This document shows, one piece after another, positions 39,521-49,180 of a stretch of DNA of 64,000 nt; the stretch's first letter is position 1, and every line of letters starts with the position of its first letter. Source of the DNA: Methylacidimicrobium fagopyrum (GTDB lineage Bacteria; Verrucomicrobiota; Verrucomicrobiia; Limisphaerales; UBA11358); contig JAMFSJ010000063.1 in assembly GCA_026225255.1 (NCBI GenBank), forward strand, positions 1 through 64,000. The letters run 5' to 3'. The notes below the pieces were generated by a model. It ran no database searches, had not been told where the DNA came from, and worked only from the letters and a program-made list of their open reading frames with translations. The position numbers were made by a program, and so were the translations under genes.

Positions 39521-41695
39521 ATGACAACACCGTTGACCGCTCTGGAACTGAACGAATTGGTAGCCGGCTTAAATAAAGTCGCCCGCAATCTCTGGTGGTG
39601 TTGGGATCAGGAAGCGCAGGATTTATTCTACAAATTGTCGCCGCGCGGCTGGCAGAACATGTTTCACAACCCCGTCGCTGTTTTGCGCGAAGTCTCGGAA
39701 TACGAACTCCGCGTGCATCTGCAGGAACCCGGCTTCGCGGAAAAAGTGCGCGCCGTGTTGAAGGATTTTAATAATTACCTCAACGACAAATCCACTTGGG
39801 CGCACAAGAATGCACCAAAGTTGCATGAGAATCCGGTCGCGTATTTCTCCGCGGAATTCGGTTTCCACGAATCGCTGCCCATTTCCGCCGGCGGTCTCGG
39901 CATTCTCGCCGGTGACCATGCGAAGTCCGCCAGCGATCTCGGCCTCGGTTTCGTCGGCGTCGGCCTGTTTTATCGCGAAGGTTATTTTCAACAAGCCATT
40001 GATTCCAACAATTGGCAGACAGAATTTTATAATCCCGTTGATCCGCATAACATCCCGCTCGAACCGTTGCTGGATTCAAAAGGCGACCGCGTGATCTGCA
40101 ATGTCGAGATCGGCATGACGTCCGTGGACTTTCAAGTCTGGCGCGTGAACGTCGGTCGTTGCCCCGTTTATTTGCTCGATACGAATCTCCCGCAAAACGA
40201 AGCGCTTTATCGCGATCTCACGACGCGCGTTTACGGTGGCGACAGTGCCACGCGCATCATGCAGGAAATTCTCCTCGGCATTGGCGGCGTGCGTTTGCTC
40301 CGTAAATTGGGCATCGCGCCGTCCACGTTCCACATGAACGAAGGTCACGCCGCGTTCCTAACGTTGGAATTGATCCGCGAAAAAATTGCGCTCGGCAAAA
40401 CCGCGGCGGAAGCGCAGACATTGACCAAGCAGGAATGTCTGTTCACCACGCACACGCCCGTCGAAGCCGGTCACGATCGTTTCACGCCGGATTTGATGAA
40501 CTACGCGTTGCAACGGTATCTCACATTGTTGCCCCTGCCCTTCAACGACATCCTCGGCCTGGGCCGCGTGACGCCCGCGAATGCCGCCGAACCGTTCTGC
40601 ATGACCGTGCTCGCGCTGAAACTTTCCCGCGCCGCGAACGGCGTCAGCGAATTGCACGGCCAAGTCAGCCGCCACATGTGGCAATCGCTTTATCCCGGCG
40701 TCGAAGAAAGCAAAGTCCCCATCGGCCATATCACGAACGGCATTCATTTGCTCGGCTGGATGAAAGGTTCGGTCCGCCAATTTTGGCGCGCGAAGATCAC
40801 CAATAATAATAACGGCGAATCCAAGATGTTCCGCGAAAGATTCGGTGCTGATTGGGCCTCTGCGCTCAACCATGCGGATTTCTGGGCCAAGATGACCGAC
40901 CCCGCCTTCGTCTCCGATGAAGAATTGTGGGCGCTCCGTTATAAAGTGCGCCGCGAGCTGATCGAATTTGCCCGCCGCAAACTGATGATCCAAAGCCAGC
41001 GCGTCACGCCCGGCGATTATATCCGTTTTGATCAATTGCTGAATCCCGATGCGTTGACCATCGGCTTCGCCCGCCGTTTCGCGACCTACAAACGCGCGCC
41101 GTTGATTTTTCAACAATTCGAAAATATCGTCAAACTCGTGCGCGACCAGAAACGTCCCGTGCAGTTCATCTTCGCTGGCAAAGCCCATCCGCGCGATAAC
41201 GACGGCAAGCGGTTCATCCAACAGATCATCCATCTCAGCAAGCATAGCGAGCTGCAAGGATCGCTGGTATTCCTTGAGAACTACGACGTCCATGTCGCCC
41301 GCCAGATGGTGGCCGGCTGCGATATCTGGTTGAACAATCCGCGTCGCCCGCTCGAAGCCAGCGGCACCAGCGGCATGAAAGCCAGCTGCCACGGTTGCCT
41401 CGGTTTCAGCATTCTCGATGGCTGGTGGCGCGAAGGTTATGACGGCACGAACGGTTTCGGCATCAGCGGCGATTCGCATCCTGACAACGTGGAAGAACAA
41501 GATCGCGTGGATAGCGCGAATCTTTATCAGACGCTCACCGAACAGATCGTGCCAATGTTCTTCAACCGCGATGCGAACGGCATTCCGCGCGAATGGCTCA
41601 CGCGCGTTCGCCGCAGCATGGCGACGCTCGTCCCGCAATTCACCACCGACCGCATGGTGAAGGAATACACGAACAAGTATTATCTGACGAAGTAA
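39521..41695 (+). CDS. glgP: Alpha-glucan (glycogen) phosphorylase, GT35
   Basis: Releases glucose 1-phosphate from glycogen or maltodextrin. 724 residues from ATG 39521. The size and N-terminus (NELVAGLNKVARNLWWCWDQ) fit the shorter phosphorylase subfamily rather than the 800-residue E. coli form. The PLP-lysine motif is EASGTSGMKASCHG. VAYFSAEFGFHESLPI and HMNEGHAAF are further signatures. With glgA at 5.7-7.2 kb, it indicates that the organism stores and uses glycogen. A strong terminator follows. Confidence 0.94.
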   Translation: MTTPLTALELNELVAGLNKVARNLWWCWDQEAQDLFYKLSPRGWQNMFHNPVAVLREVSEYELRVHLQEPGFAEKVRAVLKDFNNYLNDKSTWAHKNAPKLHENPVAYFSAEFGFHESLPISAGGLGILAGDHAKSASDLGLGFVGVGLFYREGYFQQAIDSNNWQTEFYNPVDPHNIPLEPLLDSKGDRVICNVEIGMTSVDFQVWRVNVGRCPVYLLDTNLPQNEALYRDLTTRVYGGDSATRIMQEILLGIGGVRLLRKLGIAPSTFHMNEGHAAFLTLELIREKIALGKTAAEAQTLTKQECLFTTHTPVEAGHDRFTPDLMNYALQRYLTLLPLPFNDILGLGRVTPANAAEPFCMTVLALKLSRAANGVSELHGQVSRHMWQSLYPGVEESKVPIGHITNGIHLLGWMKGSVRQFWRAKITNNNNGESKMFRERFGADWASALNHADFWAKMTDPAFVSDEELWALRYKVRRELIEFARRKLMIQSQRVTPGDYIRFDQLLNPDALTIGFARRFATYKRAPLIFQQFENIVKLVRDQKRPVQFIFAGKAHPRDNDGKRFIQQIIHLSKHSELQGSLVFLENYDVHVARQMVAGCDIWLNNPRRPLEASGTSGMKASCHGCLGFSILDGWWREGYDGTNGFGISGDSHPDNVEEQDRVDSANLYQTLTEQIVPMFFNRDANGIPREWLTRVRRSMATLVPQFTTDRMVKEYTNKYYLTK

Positions 41696-41710
41696 TCTAC
41701 TGTCACTCCA

Positions 41711-41739
41711 AAAGCGGACGGGCAACCGTCCGCTTTTTT
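41711..41739 (+). terminator. Intrinsic terminator of glgP
   Basis: Perfect 11-bp stem AAAGCGGACGG / CCGTCCGCTTT with a GCAA tetraloop and a following T-run, 15 bases after the stop codon. Confidence 0.94.
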
Positions 41740-41866
41740 GTTTTTTAAAATAACTTACCACCGGCCTGAATCAGCCGGCGGGATTGGCGTTTGATCCCGT
41801 TGGCATTTGATATATCGCCGATAAAGGCAGCGGCAACATTCTAGAACTCCAAAACCTTCCCAGCTC

Positions 41867-41897
41867 GATTAGCGAAAATCAGCGCCGATTAGCGGTT
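41867..41897. repeat. Intergenic repeat, CGATTAGCG/CGCTAATCG type (left of nnr)
   Basis: Contains two overlapping copies of an ATTAGCG-type unit. It is similar, in inverted orientation, to the sequence at 43405-43435 on the other side of nnr. Confidence 0.45.
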
Positions 41898-41986
41898 TAA
41901 AATGTTTTCCCCGTTGCGGGCCGTTCGCGACTCCGCCAAAGCACATTCTCCTTTTACGCGGCTGAAATTTTTGTCACGCTCGCGCC

Positions 41987-43399
41987 ATGCCGATTCCGGT
42001 CATCAATCTTGCCCAGATGCGCGCGTGGGAAAAATCCACCTGGGCCAGCGGTCAGACTGAAGCCGAGGTCATCAAGCGCGTCGGCAAACGCATTGCTCGC
42101 CGCGCCCGCAAACTTACCTGCACGGGCGACACGATTTTAATTCTCGCGGGCAAAGGCCATAACGGCGATGACGCCCGCGCCGCCAAACCCCAGCTCGATG
42201 GCCGCAAAGTAAAATTTCTCGAACTCCTCTTGCCCGCCAGCGATCTGCTCAAGGTGGAAATGGCGTTGCGCGAAAAACCCGCGCTCATCATTGACGGTAT
42301 TTTTGGCATCGGCCTCAACCGCCCACTCGCCGAGGCGTGGCAGAAAATTATCAACGCCGTCAACGCCGCTAAAATTCCAGTGCTCGCCGTGGATGTTCCT
42401 TCCGGCCTCAACGCCGAGACGGGCGAACATTTTGGCGCGGCGATCAAAGCCGCGATCACGCTCACGGTCGGCGCACCGAAAATCGGTTTGCTTGCGCCCG
42501 CGGCGTGGCCGTTCGTCGGACGACTGGAAATCGCCGATGACGTCGGCCTCGTCCCCTGCGCGGCCAAGAGCGAATTGAATTGGACGTTGGCGGCAGATTT
42601 TGAAAATTTTCCGCCGGCGCGGATGGTGGCGGGCCACAAAGGAACTTTCGGTCACGCGGCGCTGATTGCCGGCAGTTTTGGTTTTCACGGCGCGGGTGTT
42701 TTGACGGCGCACGGAGCGCAACGCGCGCAGCCGGGACTCGTCACGTTATTCACGCAGCCGGAAGTTTTTGCGCCCGTCGCCGCGCAACTCGCCGCGGCGA
42801 TGGTCAACGTCTGGTCACCGGCAACGTCATTACCGGAAAATGCCAGCGCCATCCTCATCGGCCCCGGGCTTGCGGCGTTGAAAGCTTCCGACGCGCTGAA
42901 AAATTTCACGCGCCAATTGTGGCGTGAAGCGAAAGTGCCGTTGATCGTGGATGCGAGCGCGCTGGATTTCTTGACCGGAGAAAATTTCCCGCCGGATGCC
43001 CTCCGCGTGCTCACACCCCATCCCGGCGAAGCGGCCCGATTACTGGCCACCACCACAGAAAAAATTCAAGCCAATCGGGTTCAATCCCTGCGCGATATTT
43101 CCAAAAAATTTGGCGGCAGCTGGGTGATATTGAAAGGCAACCAGACTTTAGTAGGTCGCGCGGACGGCGAGATTTTTGTGAATCCATCCGGCAATCCGCA
43201 CCTCGCCCAAGGCGGCAGCGGCGATCTGCTCGCGGGTTTTCTCACCGGCTTGCTCGCGCAAACCGCGTTGCAAACGGACGCGCAAAAAACCCTCCGCTAC
43301 GCTGTCTGGCAACACGGCGCAGCGGCGGATCAATTACAAGCGGAACGCAAAAATTGGACGATTGAAGAGCTGGCGGAAGTCATCGGGAATGTTGGGTGA
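41987..43399 (+). CDS. nnr: Bifunctional NAD(P)H-hydrate epimerase/dehydratase
   Basis: Repairs damaged NADH/NADPH hydrates in the cytoplasm: the N-terminal half epimerises R to S hydrates and the C-terminal half dehydrates them with ADP or ATP. 470 residues. The epimerase (YjeF_N-like) shows ILAGKGHNGDDARAA and AVDVPSGLNAETGEHFGAA. The ribokinase-like dehydratase shows VLTPHPGEAARLL and GNPHLAQGGSGDLLAGFLTG, the latter being the ATP-site motif usually written GGTGD. The ATG start at 41987 fits the conserved N-terminus. Confidence 0.93.
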   Translation: MPIPVINLAQMRAWEKSTWASGQTEAEVIKRVGKRIARRARKLTCTGDTILILAGKGHNGDDARAAKPQLDGRKVKFLELLLPASDLLKVEMALREKPALIIDGIFGIGLNRPLAEAWQKIINAVNAAKIPVLAVDVPSGLNAETGEHFGAAIKAAITLTVGAPKIGLLAPAAWPFVGRLEIADDVGLVPCAAKSELNWTLAADFENFPPARMVAGHKGTFGHAALIAGSFGFHGAGVLTAHGAQRAQPGLVTLFTQPEVFAPVAAQLAAAMVNVWSPATSLPENASAILIGPGLAALKASDALKNFTRQLWREAKVPLIVDASALDFLTGENFPPDALRVLTPHPGEAARLLATTTEKIQANRVQSLRDISKKFGGSWVILKGNQTLVGRADGEIFVNPSGNPHLAQGGSGDLLAGFLTGLLAQTALQTDAQKTLRYAVWQHGAAADQLQAERKNWTIEELAEVIGNVG

Positions 43400-43404
43400 A
43401 TTTG

Positions 43405-43435
43405 TTAACCGCTGATCAGTGCTAATCGGCGCTAA
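43405..43435. repeat. Intergenic repeat, CGCTAATCG type (right of nnr)
   Basis: GCTAATCGGCGCTAAT and flanks resemble, in inverted orientation, the sequence at 41867-41897. Non-coding; lies between convergent genes. Confidence 0.45.
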
Positions 43436-43521
43436 TAAAAATTTGCGGAGACATTCGAGCGCCCCGCTTTCCTCACCCTAGTCTTCTCCTCTCCAAGCAA
43501 CGCGGGAATCACAGACGAAAT

Positions 43522-44616
43522 TCATTGCGCGGGAATGGTTAACACCGGCATGCCGGCGGGTTCGCTGTTATCGCTCAACGTGAACAACAACATCATAAAC
43601 GAAAAGATGCGCTTGGATTTCAGATCACGGTCATCAATCCAAAACCAATGGTTGCGATAAGGCACGGTGACAAAATCGTCCTTCGGTTCCGTCGTGGAAC
43701 TATGGATGCGAATGAGCCGACGTTGTTCGACCTCGGGCGAACTTTCACTCCAACCCGGATTCGTGCGGCCTTCGACAATATCTTGCGGCGGCACGTCCAC
43801 TTGGGAAGCCATGTTGTTCATGATGTGCAACATGGAGCGCGTCACCACCGCCAGCTCATGATTGTTGGCGGGTGTGCTGCCAAAAACGAGTTTGAATTCC
43901 TGCGCGTCCGGTGCCAAGTGCAACAGTTGATGTAACTCGCTAATGTCCGCGAGCGTTTCCGGGGAAATATCTTGGGAACGGAAAGTCAGCAACGTCGCTT
44001 CGTTTTTATTAGCACCTTGGCCGGATAATACGCGCACCCCGACCGCATCCGAGTTTTGAATTTTCCGCATCAATTGGATCACGCGTAAAAAATTCGTATC
44101 CGCCATCGCCACGCCGTTGCCGGACGCCTGCTGATTTTTTAAGCCATTGATGGAAGCCACGGCGGTCAACATCATCGCATCCGCTGGCCAGCCGGCTTGA
44201 ATGGTCGAGAACAACGCTTCGGGCGGAATCGGCGTGATCATGGCGCGGATAAATTTGCTGCCGGTCAGCGGCGTGTAAGTGACCGTCGGCCGATCGGTAA
44301 ACGAGGCCGCGCCACCGAGCGTCAAGGCGTTACCCACCGTGGAAACGGATGAAAAAGATCCGCCCACGCTCGCGCCCGTTTGTAACGAGTAACCCGACAC
44401 GATCTGCCCCACGTCCACGAAAATGGGCGGATCCAGGTAACGCAACTTGATGATGTTCAAAAGCGTTTGGCGTTTCCACGATTCCGTGATGGCGGTGCTG
44501 TAATCAAACCGGTCGCGCGCCACGGTCATCGGCCCGATGGAATGACAACCGCACAACCCTGTTATGCCCGCCAATAATATCAGCCCGAAAATTTGTTTGA
44601 AAATAGTCTTCATCAT
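43522..44616 (-). CDS. Lipoprotein of unknown function, 364 residues
   Basis: Lipoprotein signal with lipobox (GLILLAGITGLCGC), so membrane anchored. The body begins ARDRFDYSTAITESWKRQTL then LNIIKLRYLDPPIFVDVGQI. This pattern recurs in a family of uncharacterised bacterial lipoproteins, but no named domain is recalled with confidence. The second half is mixed alpha/beta, with an aromatic stretch YRNHWFWIDDRDLKSKRIFS near the end. It is read in the same direction as the histidine kinase behind it, with a 112-bp gap. Confidence 0.7.
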   Translation of the reverse strand: MMKTIFKQIFGLILLAGITGLCGCHSIGPMTVARDRFDYSTAITESWKRQTLLNIIKLRYLDPPIFVDVGQIVSGYSLQTGASVGGSFSSVSTVGNALTLGGAASFTDRPTVTYTPLTGSKFIRAMITPIPPEALFSTIQAGWPADAMMLTAVASINGLKNQQASGNGVAMADTNFLRVIQLMRKIQNSDAVGVRVLSGQGANKNEATLLTFRSQDISPETLADISELHQLLHLAPDAQEFKLVFGSTPANNHELAVVTRSMLHIMNNMASQVDVPPQDIVEGRTNPGWSESSPEVEQRRLIRIHSSTTEPKDDFVTVPYRNHWFWIDDRDLKSKRIFSFMMLLFTLSDNSEPAGMPVLTIPAQ

Positions 44617-44728
44617 TTTGTGCTAAAGATTAGTGACCGCGCGCTAGAGCTAATTAACCCAGGCTTGATTCGATTTTTTTTGGTCCGACAACCATTTCAT
44701 GGCTGCTACCGGCGTTAACTATTCACAT

Positions 44729-47700
44729 TCACTTTTTAGTTTGGCCGCTGACAGTGCCCGGATAATTGACGGTTAACTTGACGGTTGTGCCCTGACCGGG
44801 GATGGAATCGATCACATATTGGCCTCCCAAAGCTTCGATGCGTTTACGCATGTTCCCCAAGCCATTACGTTTACTCGTTGACTGAACGGTCGTGAGACAA
44901 AAACCCGCACCGTTGTCTTGAACGCTGATGGCAATTTGCCCCTCAAAGGCGGTCGCACTCAAGGAAATTTCGGTGGCTTTGGAATATTTCAACGAGTTAT
45001 TCAAGGCTTCTTTGACCACCAAAAAAAGGTTGTGACGCAGGTCCGGCGGCAACGGCCACTCGGGGATGTGTTCATCAATTTTAAACAAGCAGTGGATCCC
45101 CGTATCTTCAAAGAGTTCACTGGCGAATTGGGTGAGATATAAAAGCAGGCTGCGGAGAGAATCGTTGCGGGGATTGACGGCCCAAACGATTTCATCGAGA
45201 GCGCGGACCGTTTGGACGGAGGCGGAGGAAATGGATTCCATGCGTTTTTTCAATTTATCGAACTGGTCGTGCGGAGTGGCCTGGCCGATTTCGCTCAACA
45301 TGGAGATATGGGTGAGGTTGGCCCCGAGTTCGTCATGGAGATCGCTGGCGATGCGCACGCGTTCCCGTTCCATCGCCTGTTCTTGCTCCAGCCGTTTCAG
45401 CCGCGCCTGATAACGCCGGCGTTCCGCCCATCGGATATATGTGGCGATGAGATAAATCAGGATGATAGCCGCGAAAATTTTGAACCAAGGTTCCTGCCAG
45501 AAATAGGGCAGCACGACAAAGGCCATTACCATGCCCGGTTCAATCCAACGGCCATTCAAGGTGCGACATTGGACATGGAATTGATAGTTGCCCGCCGGTA
45601 GATTATAGAGGGCGGAACGGACCTCGCCGACGACATTCCAACCCGGATCCCATCCGGCCAACTGGTAGCGGAACTGGATTTTTTCCGGGGCGTCAAATTC
45701 GATGCCGGTGTAATGAAATTCAAAACTATGTCGGCCCGGCAAAAAAGTCGTAACGGGATGCGGAAGTTTATCCGGCCCGGCATCGGACTCGGTTGGGATC
45801 GACCATACTTGTCCTTTGAAAATCTTGTTATCCACCAACACGTTTTCGGGTAATACGGTGGGTTCCCGGTTCGGCACCTTGAACTTATGCGGGTTAATCA
45901 TCGCATAGCCTTTGGTCGTCGAGAAACACAGGAAATTACTTTTGGTTTTCAGGGCGGCATTGAAATTCGCGATGCATTGTTCGGAGACCAAGCCTTCGGA
46001 CGTATCAATCACAAAGGGCGTCAATTGCCGTCTGGCTTCGGGCTTTTCTAGGGCGAGATCCTCCAGCGCACGTTTGCTCAGACGGCAGATGCCCCGGTTG
46101 CAGCCCAGCCATAGTTGCCCGTCGTCGTCGTCCAAGATTTGTAAAACGATGTTGTCGATCAGACCATCGCGCGTGGTGAATCCAGTCATCTGGCCATTGG
46201 CCCAGCGATTCAAACCGCCGCCATCGGTTCCGATCCATAAAGTTCCTTCGGCATCCAAATAAAGGGTGCGAACCAAATCGCTGTTCAATTTTTCCAGAGT
46301 CGTGAACCGGGTAAGCTGGCCATTTTGCCAGCGCGATAAACCGCCGCCGAGCGAGCTGATCCATAATGTTCCGTCGGCCGCTTGCGCCAGATCGGTGACA
46401 GGATAGTTAGGCAAGCCTTCAATCAGCACGGCCGAATTCGTTTTAAGTAAACGGACTTGCCCGTTATCCAAGCCAACCCACATGCCACCGTCTTTATTTT
46501 CGCACAGGCTCAAGACCCGTTGGCCGATCAACCATGGCAAGTAGTTATAGTTGGTGTTCAGTAAAACTCCGCCTTTCGATTGAAACACGCACGGCCCCGC
46601 GCCCCACCATAAGCTGCCGTCGCTGGCGCCTAAGACACAATCCACTAATAGATGATATTGCACGGTTTTTCCCAACCGTTGCAAATAAGGCTCAAAATGA
46701 TTGACGTTGGTATTCCAGAGCATAAGTCCCTGGCCATAGGTGCCGACCCACATTGCTCCATTGGTCGTCTGGGCAAGTGAATAACGGCTGCACTCGGAAG
46801 TATCCTGATAAACGTGATAAATGGTATTAAGCGCCCGGTTGGTGGTATTGACATATTGATGCGAGTAAGTGCTTTCCATCACGTGATACAGGTCGAATTG
46901 CTTTGGGCTTAGACGCGTTAAACCACCGGCCTGATTGCCGATCCAAAGATGTTGATTGTGGTCGGCATACATCGACAAAATAGAATCATCGGGCAAACCA
47001 TCTGCCCGCCGCACCCGGTTAAAACTTCGACTACCTTTTGGCAAGTAGCTCAAGCCTCGATCTAAAGTTGCAACCCAGATAGCGCCGTCGGATGTTTGCG
47101 CCAGACTGGTGGGGACGGCATAGCCGAGATGATTGGCATCGCCGGTGTATTGAATAAACTTTCCATCTTTTTGGCAGACGATGGAATAATCCAACATGCC
47201 CATCCATAAATTATTGTCGCTATCTACCAGCAAGCAACGGGCATTAATTTTTGTGAGCTGATTCGTGGTTGAATCATCCGCCGGCCAGGTCACGGGGGAT
47301 AACTTTCCTTCGCGCAGGCAAAACAACCCCCGGTTCACCGTGGAGATCCAAATATTGCCGCTCAGATCTTGCACCGTGCCGGTGATGTTTGCCGGAGCTA
47401 ATTCCTTATAAACCGGTTGGAAAACTCCCTGTCGCAAACGGCTCAAACCGAGAGTTGTGCCGATCCAGATATCGTCATTCGTATCCACCAAGATCGTCCG
47501 GATGGTGTTGCCCAACAAACCATCTTTAATGGTGTAAGTTTTAATTTCACCTTCAAACATCCGGCTGATTCCGCCGCCGGCGGTGCCGATCCACAAGGCG
47601 CCTTGGGCATCTTCCGCCAACGCAGAGATTTGAATATTTTTTAAACCTTCGTTGATACCGAAGACCTGACAGCGCACGCCATCAAACCTGGCCAAACCGG

Positions 47701-47908
47701 CCTCCGTGCCCAACCAAAGATAGCCGTTGCGGGTCTGGGTAATGGCGTTAATCGTGGTATTGGGGAGGGCTTGTTCGTCCGTCCACGAACGTAAGAAAAA
47801 CGGCTGGTCGAGATTATTGATGGTCGCCTGCGCTTCGCTCGACCTGGGTAGCCCAGCCATCAGAACGAGCATAAAAAGCCATGCGCCGTTTCTAAGGAAT
47901 AAAGCCAT
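44729..47908 (-). CDS. Sensor histidine kinase with beta-propeller input (Reg_prop/Y_Y_Y)
   Basis: About 1059 residues from ATG 47908 (MALFLRNGAWLFMLVLMAGL, signal peptide). The extracytoplasmic part has about 12 Reg_prop repeats of the WLGTEAGLARFDG / LWIGTAGGGISRM type, forming two propellers. A Y_Y_Y domain (LPGRHSFEFHYTGIEFDAPE) and one membrane helix (AAIILIYLIATYI) follow. The cytoplasmic kinase is of the HisKA_3 class, with the phospho-His in ASDLHDELGANLTHISMLSE and an ATPase with VVKEALNNSLKYSKA, NGAGF and GLGNMRKRIEALGG. No receiver or DNA-binding domain is attached and no response-regulator gene is adjacent, so its partner lies elsewhere. Confidence 0.94.
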   Translation of the reverse strand: MALFLRNGAWLFMLVLMAGLPRSSEAQATINNLDQPFFLRSWTDEQALPNTTINAITQTRNGYLWLGTEAGLARFDGVRCQVFGINEGLKNIQISALAEDAQGALWIGTAGGGISRMFEGEIKTYTIKDGLLGNTIRTILVDTNDDIWIGTTLGLSRLRQGVFQPVYKELAPANITGTVQDLSGNIWISTVNRGLFCLREGKLSPVTWPADDSTTNQLTKINARCLLVDSDNNLWMGMLDYSIVCQKDGKFIQYTGDANHLGYAVPTSLAQTSDGAIWVATLDRGLSYLPKGSRSFNRVRRADGLPDDSILSMYADHNQHLWIGNQAGGLTRLSPKQFDLYHVMESTYSHQYVNTTNRALNTIYHVYQDTSECSRYSLAQTTNGAMWVGTYGQGLMLWNTNVNHFEPYLQRLGKTVQYHLLVDCVLGASDGSLWWGAGPCVFQSKGGVLLNTNYNYLPWLIGQRVLSLCENKDGGMWVGLDNGQVRLLKTNSAVLIEGLPNYPVTDLAQAADGTLWISSLGGGLSRWQNGQLTRFTTLEKLNSDLVRTLYLDAEGTLWIGTDGGGLNRWANGQMTGFTTRDGLIDNIVLQILDDDDGQLWLGCNRGICRLSKRALEDLALEKPEARRQLTPFVIDTSEGLVSEQCIANFNAALKTKSNFLCFSTTKGYAMINPHKFKVPNREPTVLPENVLVDNKIFKGQVWSIPTESDAGPDKLPHPVTTFLPGRHSFEFHYTGIEFDAPEKIQFRYQLAGWDPGWNVVGEVRSALYNLPAGNYQFHVQCRTLNGRWIEPGMVMAFVVLPYFWQEPWFKIFAAIILIYLIATYIRWAERRRYQARLKRLEQEQAMERERVRIASDLHDELGANLTHISMLSEIGQATPHDQFDKLKKRMESISSASVQTVRALDEIVWAVNPRNDSLRSLLLYLTQFASELFEDTGIHCLFKIDEHIPEWPLPPDLRHNLFLVVKEALNNSLKYSKATEISLSATAFEGQIAISVQDNGAGFCLTTVQSTSKRNGLGNMRKRIEALGGQYVIDSIPGQGTTVKLTVNYPGTVSGQTKK

Positions 47909-48043
47909 ATCGCCCATGTGATTTAGTCTTAGTTAAGTAACTAAAGCATGATGCCTAGCGATCACCTCTGCAAGGAGTAAGCTGATCAAAAGCCAATCGC
48001 CTTGCCCGCGCCCGTTTGCGATGCCTTCTTGCTTATGCGCTAG

Positions 48044-48853
48044 TTATTTATCGCCGGTTGCCGTTCCCAAGGTGTTTTGCAAATCATGCAAGCTAGTTTC
48101 GTCCAGACCGACCAAGCCGTGATTGGGGCGATCCAAGTCGGACACGAGCGTGATGACAATGGTGAGGAGCAAAGGCAGCGAGACGAGTGGCAATTTGGAG
48201 CGACGCCCTAAAGTTCCGGCGCGATAACTTGTCAGCCAGCAGCCGGTTGAGGTTAAGAAGATCAGCAGCAGCCAGACGGCGCCAGGCACATGATTGCGCG
48301 TCGCCGCCAACCGGGCGGAGTCGCCGTCGAACATCGCGCCCAAAGCGCTGGTATAACTGGTCAGCATGGAATTAGGATTGGCCCGTTCCACGACCACGGC
48401 TTGATCCCAGAGTTGCTGCTGGATTTTAGCCAGCGCCACTTCGTGCGCGGCCAAACCTTCGGCGGTGTTAGCAGCTTGTTTCCGTTGAAGTCGCAGGGCG
48501 ACATAGTGCCGAAATAAATTTTTAGTATCGGCCTGCATCGCGTCCGGCAGAAAAGCCACGCGTTGATACGCGGTGCCAATGGCATTGGCTTCATCCACCA
48601 CCAACCGATTCCGCTGGTCGTAACGTTGCACTGCCATCGAAAAAGTAAAAGCCAGCAACAAGCCCATCAAGGCCAGCGTCGCCGACTGCACGGCCTCGAC
48701 CTGTTTGGTGCGCGGCTCATCTTGGGTCCGATGCAAACGTAAACCGAAGCGATGCCCCACTTCCGCCACGGCGAGCAATAGCAAGCCGATGATGATGAAG
48801 ACGCTGGCCTCGGTGGCGAAAATTTGTTTCAGGATTAAATCAATGTTGTCCAT
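48044..48853 (-). CDS. DUF4239-like membrane protein
   Basis: 269 residues with four hydrophobic segments: about 17-30, 58-73, 191-207 and 224-240. A long charged stretch between the second and third helices begins AVQRYDQRNRLVVDEANAIG, a block typical of DUF4239 (bestrophin-like) proteins. This group is thought to include channel-like proteins, but no role is known. It is transcribed toward the histidine kinase with a 126-bp gap. Confidence 0.78.
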   Translation of the reverse strand: MDNIDLILKQIFATEASVFIIIGLLLLAVAEVGHRFGLRLHRTQDEPRTKQVEAVQSATLALMGLLLAFTFSMAVQRYDQRNRLVVDEANAIGTAYQRVAFLPDAMQADTKNLFRHYVALRLQRKQAANTAEGLAAHEVALAKIQQQLWDQAVVVERANPNSMLTSYTSALGAMFDGDSARLAATRNHVPGAVWLLLIFLTSTGCWLTSYRAGTLGRRSKLPLVSLPLLLTIVITLVSDLDRPNHGLVGLDETSLHDLQNTLGTATGDK

Positions 48854-49034
48854 GCTGAGCTTCGTTTTGACCGGGGTTGATTTTATTTTTCAGGCGCAAG
48901 TCCGGGCGGCTTCACGGCTGATAATCGTCACGGCTTACAATGCCATGACCATAAAACGGACGGAAATTTTTCGCAAGCAATTGAAGTGGTTTTGGAAATA
49001 AGACATCGCGGGAGAATACTTAGTGCGAATGGCC

Positions 49035-49100
49035 CGGAGCGCCGAGCATTGCTCGGCCAATAGCAAACCAGAAAACCCCCAAGCAAGACTCGGCGCTCCG
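49035..49100. repeat. Palindromic repeat (GGAGCGCCGA family)
   Basis: The outer arms CGGAGCGCCGAG (49035-49046) and CTCGGCGCTCCG (49089-49100) are perfect inverted copies. The left arm runs into an inner hairpin GCCGAGCA / TGCTCGGC. The plan is the same as in the repeat at 38258-38330. Confidence 0.75.
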
Positions 49101-49127
49101 CTAACCTGCTATCTGCTTCATCCAAAG

Positions 49128-49157
49128 AAAAAAACCGCGCCCGGTTGCCCGGGCGCG
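49128..49157 (-). terminator. Intrinsic terminator of the sulfatase unit
   Basis: On the minus strand, stem CGCGCCCGG / CCGGGCGCG followed by GG and seven T. It lies about 24 bases after the sulfatase stop and closes the five-gene unit. Confidence 0.9.
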
Positions 49158-49180
49158 ATCTTGATTTTTTAGCGATCTAC

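Larger units (their letters stand above)
48854..49180. other. Intergenic stretch with repeat and terminator
   Basis: 327 bp without a gene. It contains the palindromic repeat at 49035-49100 and the sulfatase terminator at 49128-49157. The part next to 48854 should hold the promoter of the DUF4239-like gene. Confidence 0.6.

Noticed and set aside
40358..41761. Long minus-strand open frame (467 codons) opposite glgP
   Set aside because: It is fully antisense to a clear phosphorylase gene; its sequence is Arg/Ala/His-rich and matches nothing. Typical shadow frame of GC-rich coding DNA.
43522..44616. Assignment of the lipoprotein to a named transport family
   Set aside because: The start of the mature protein is distinctive but no named domain could be recalled with certainty, so no function is given.
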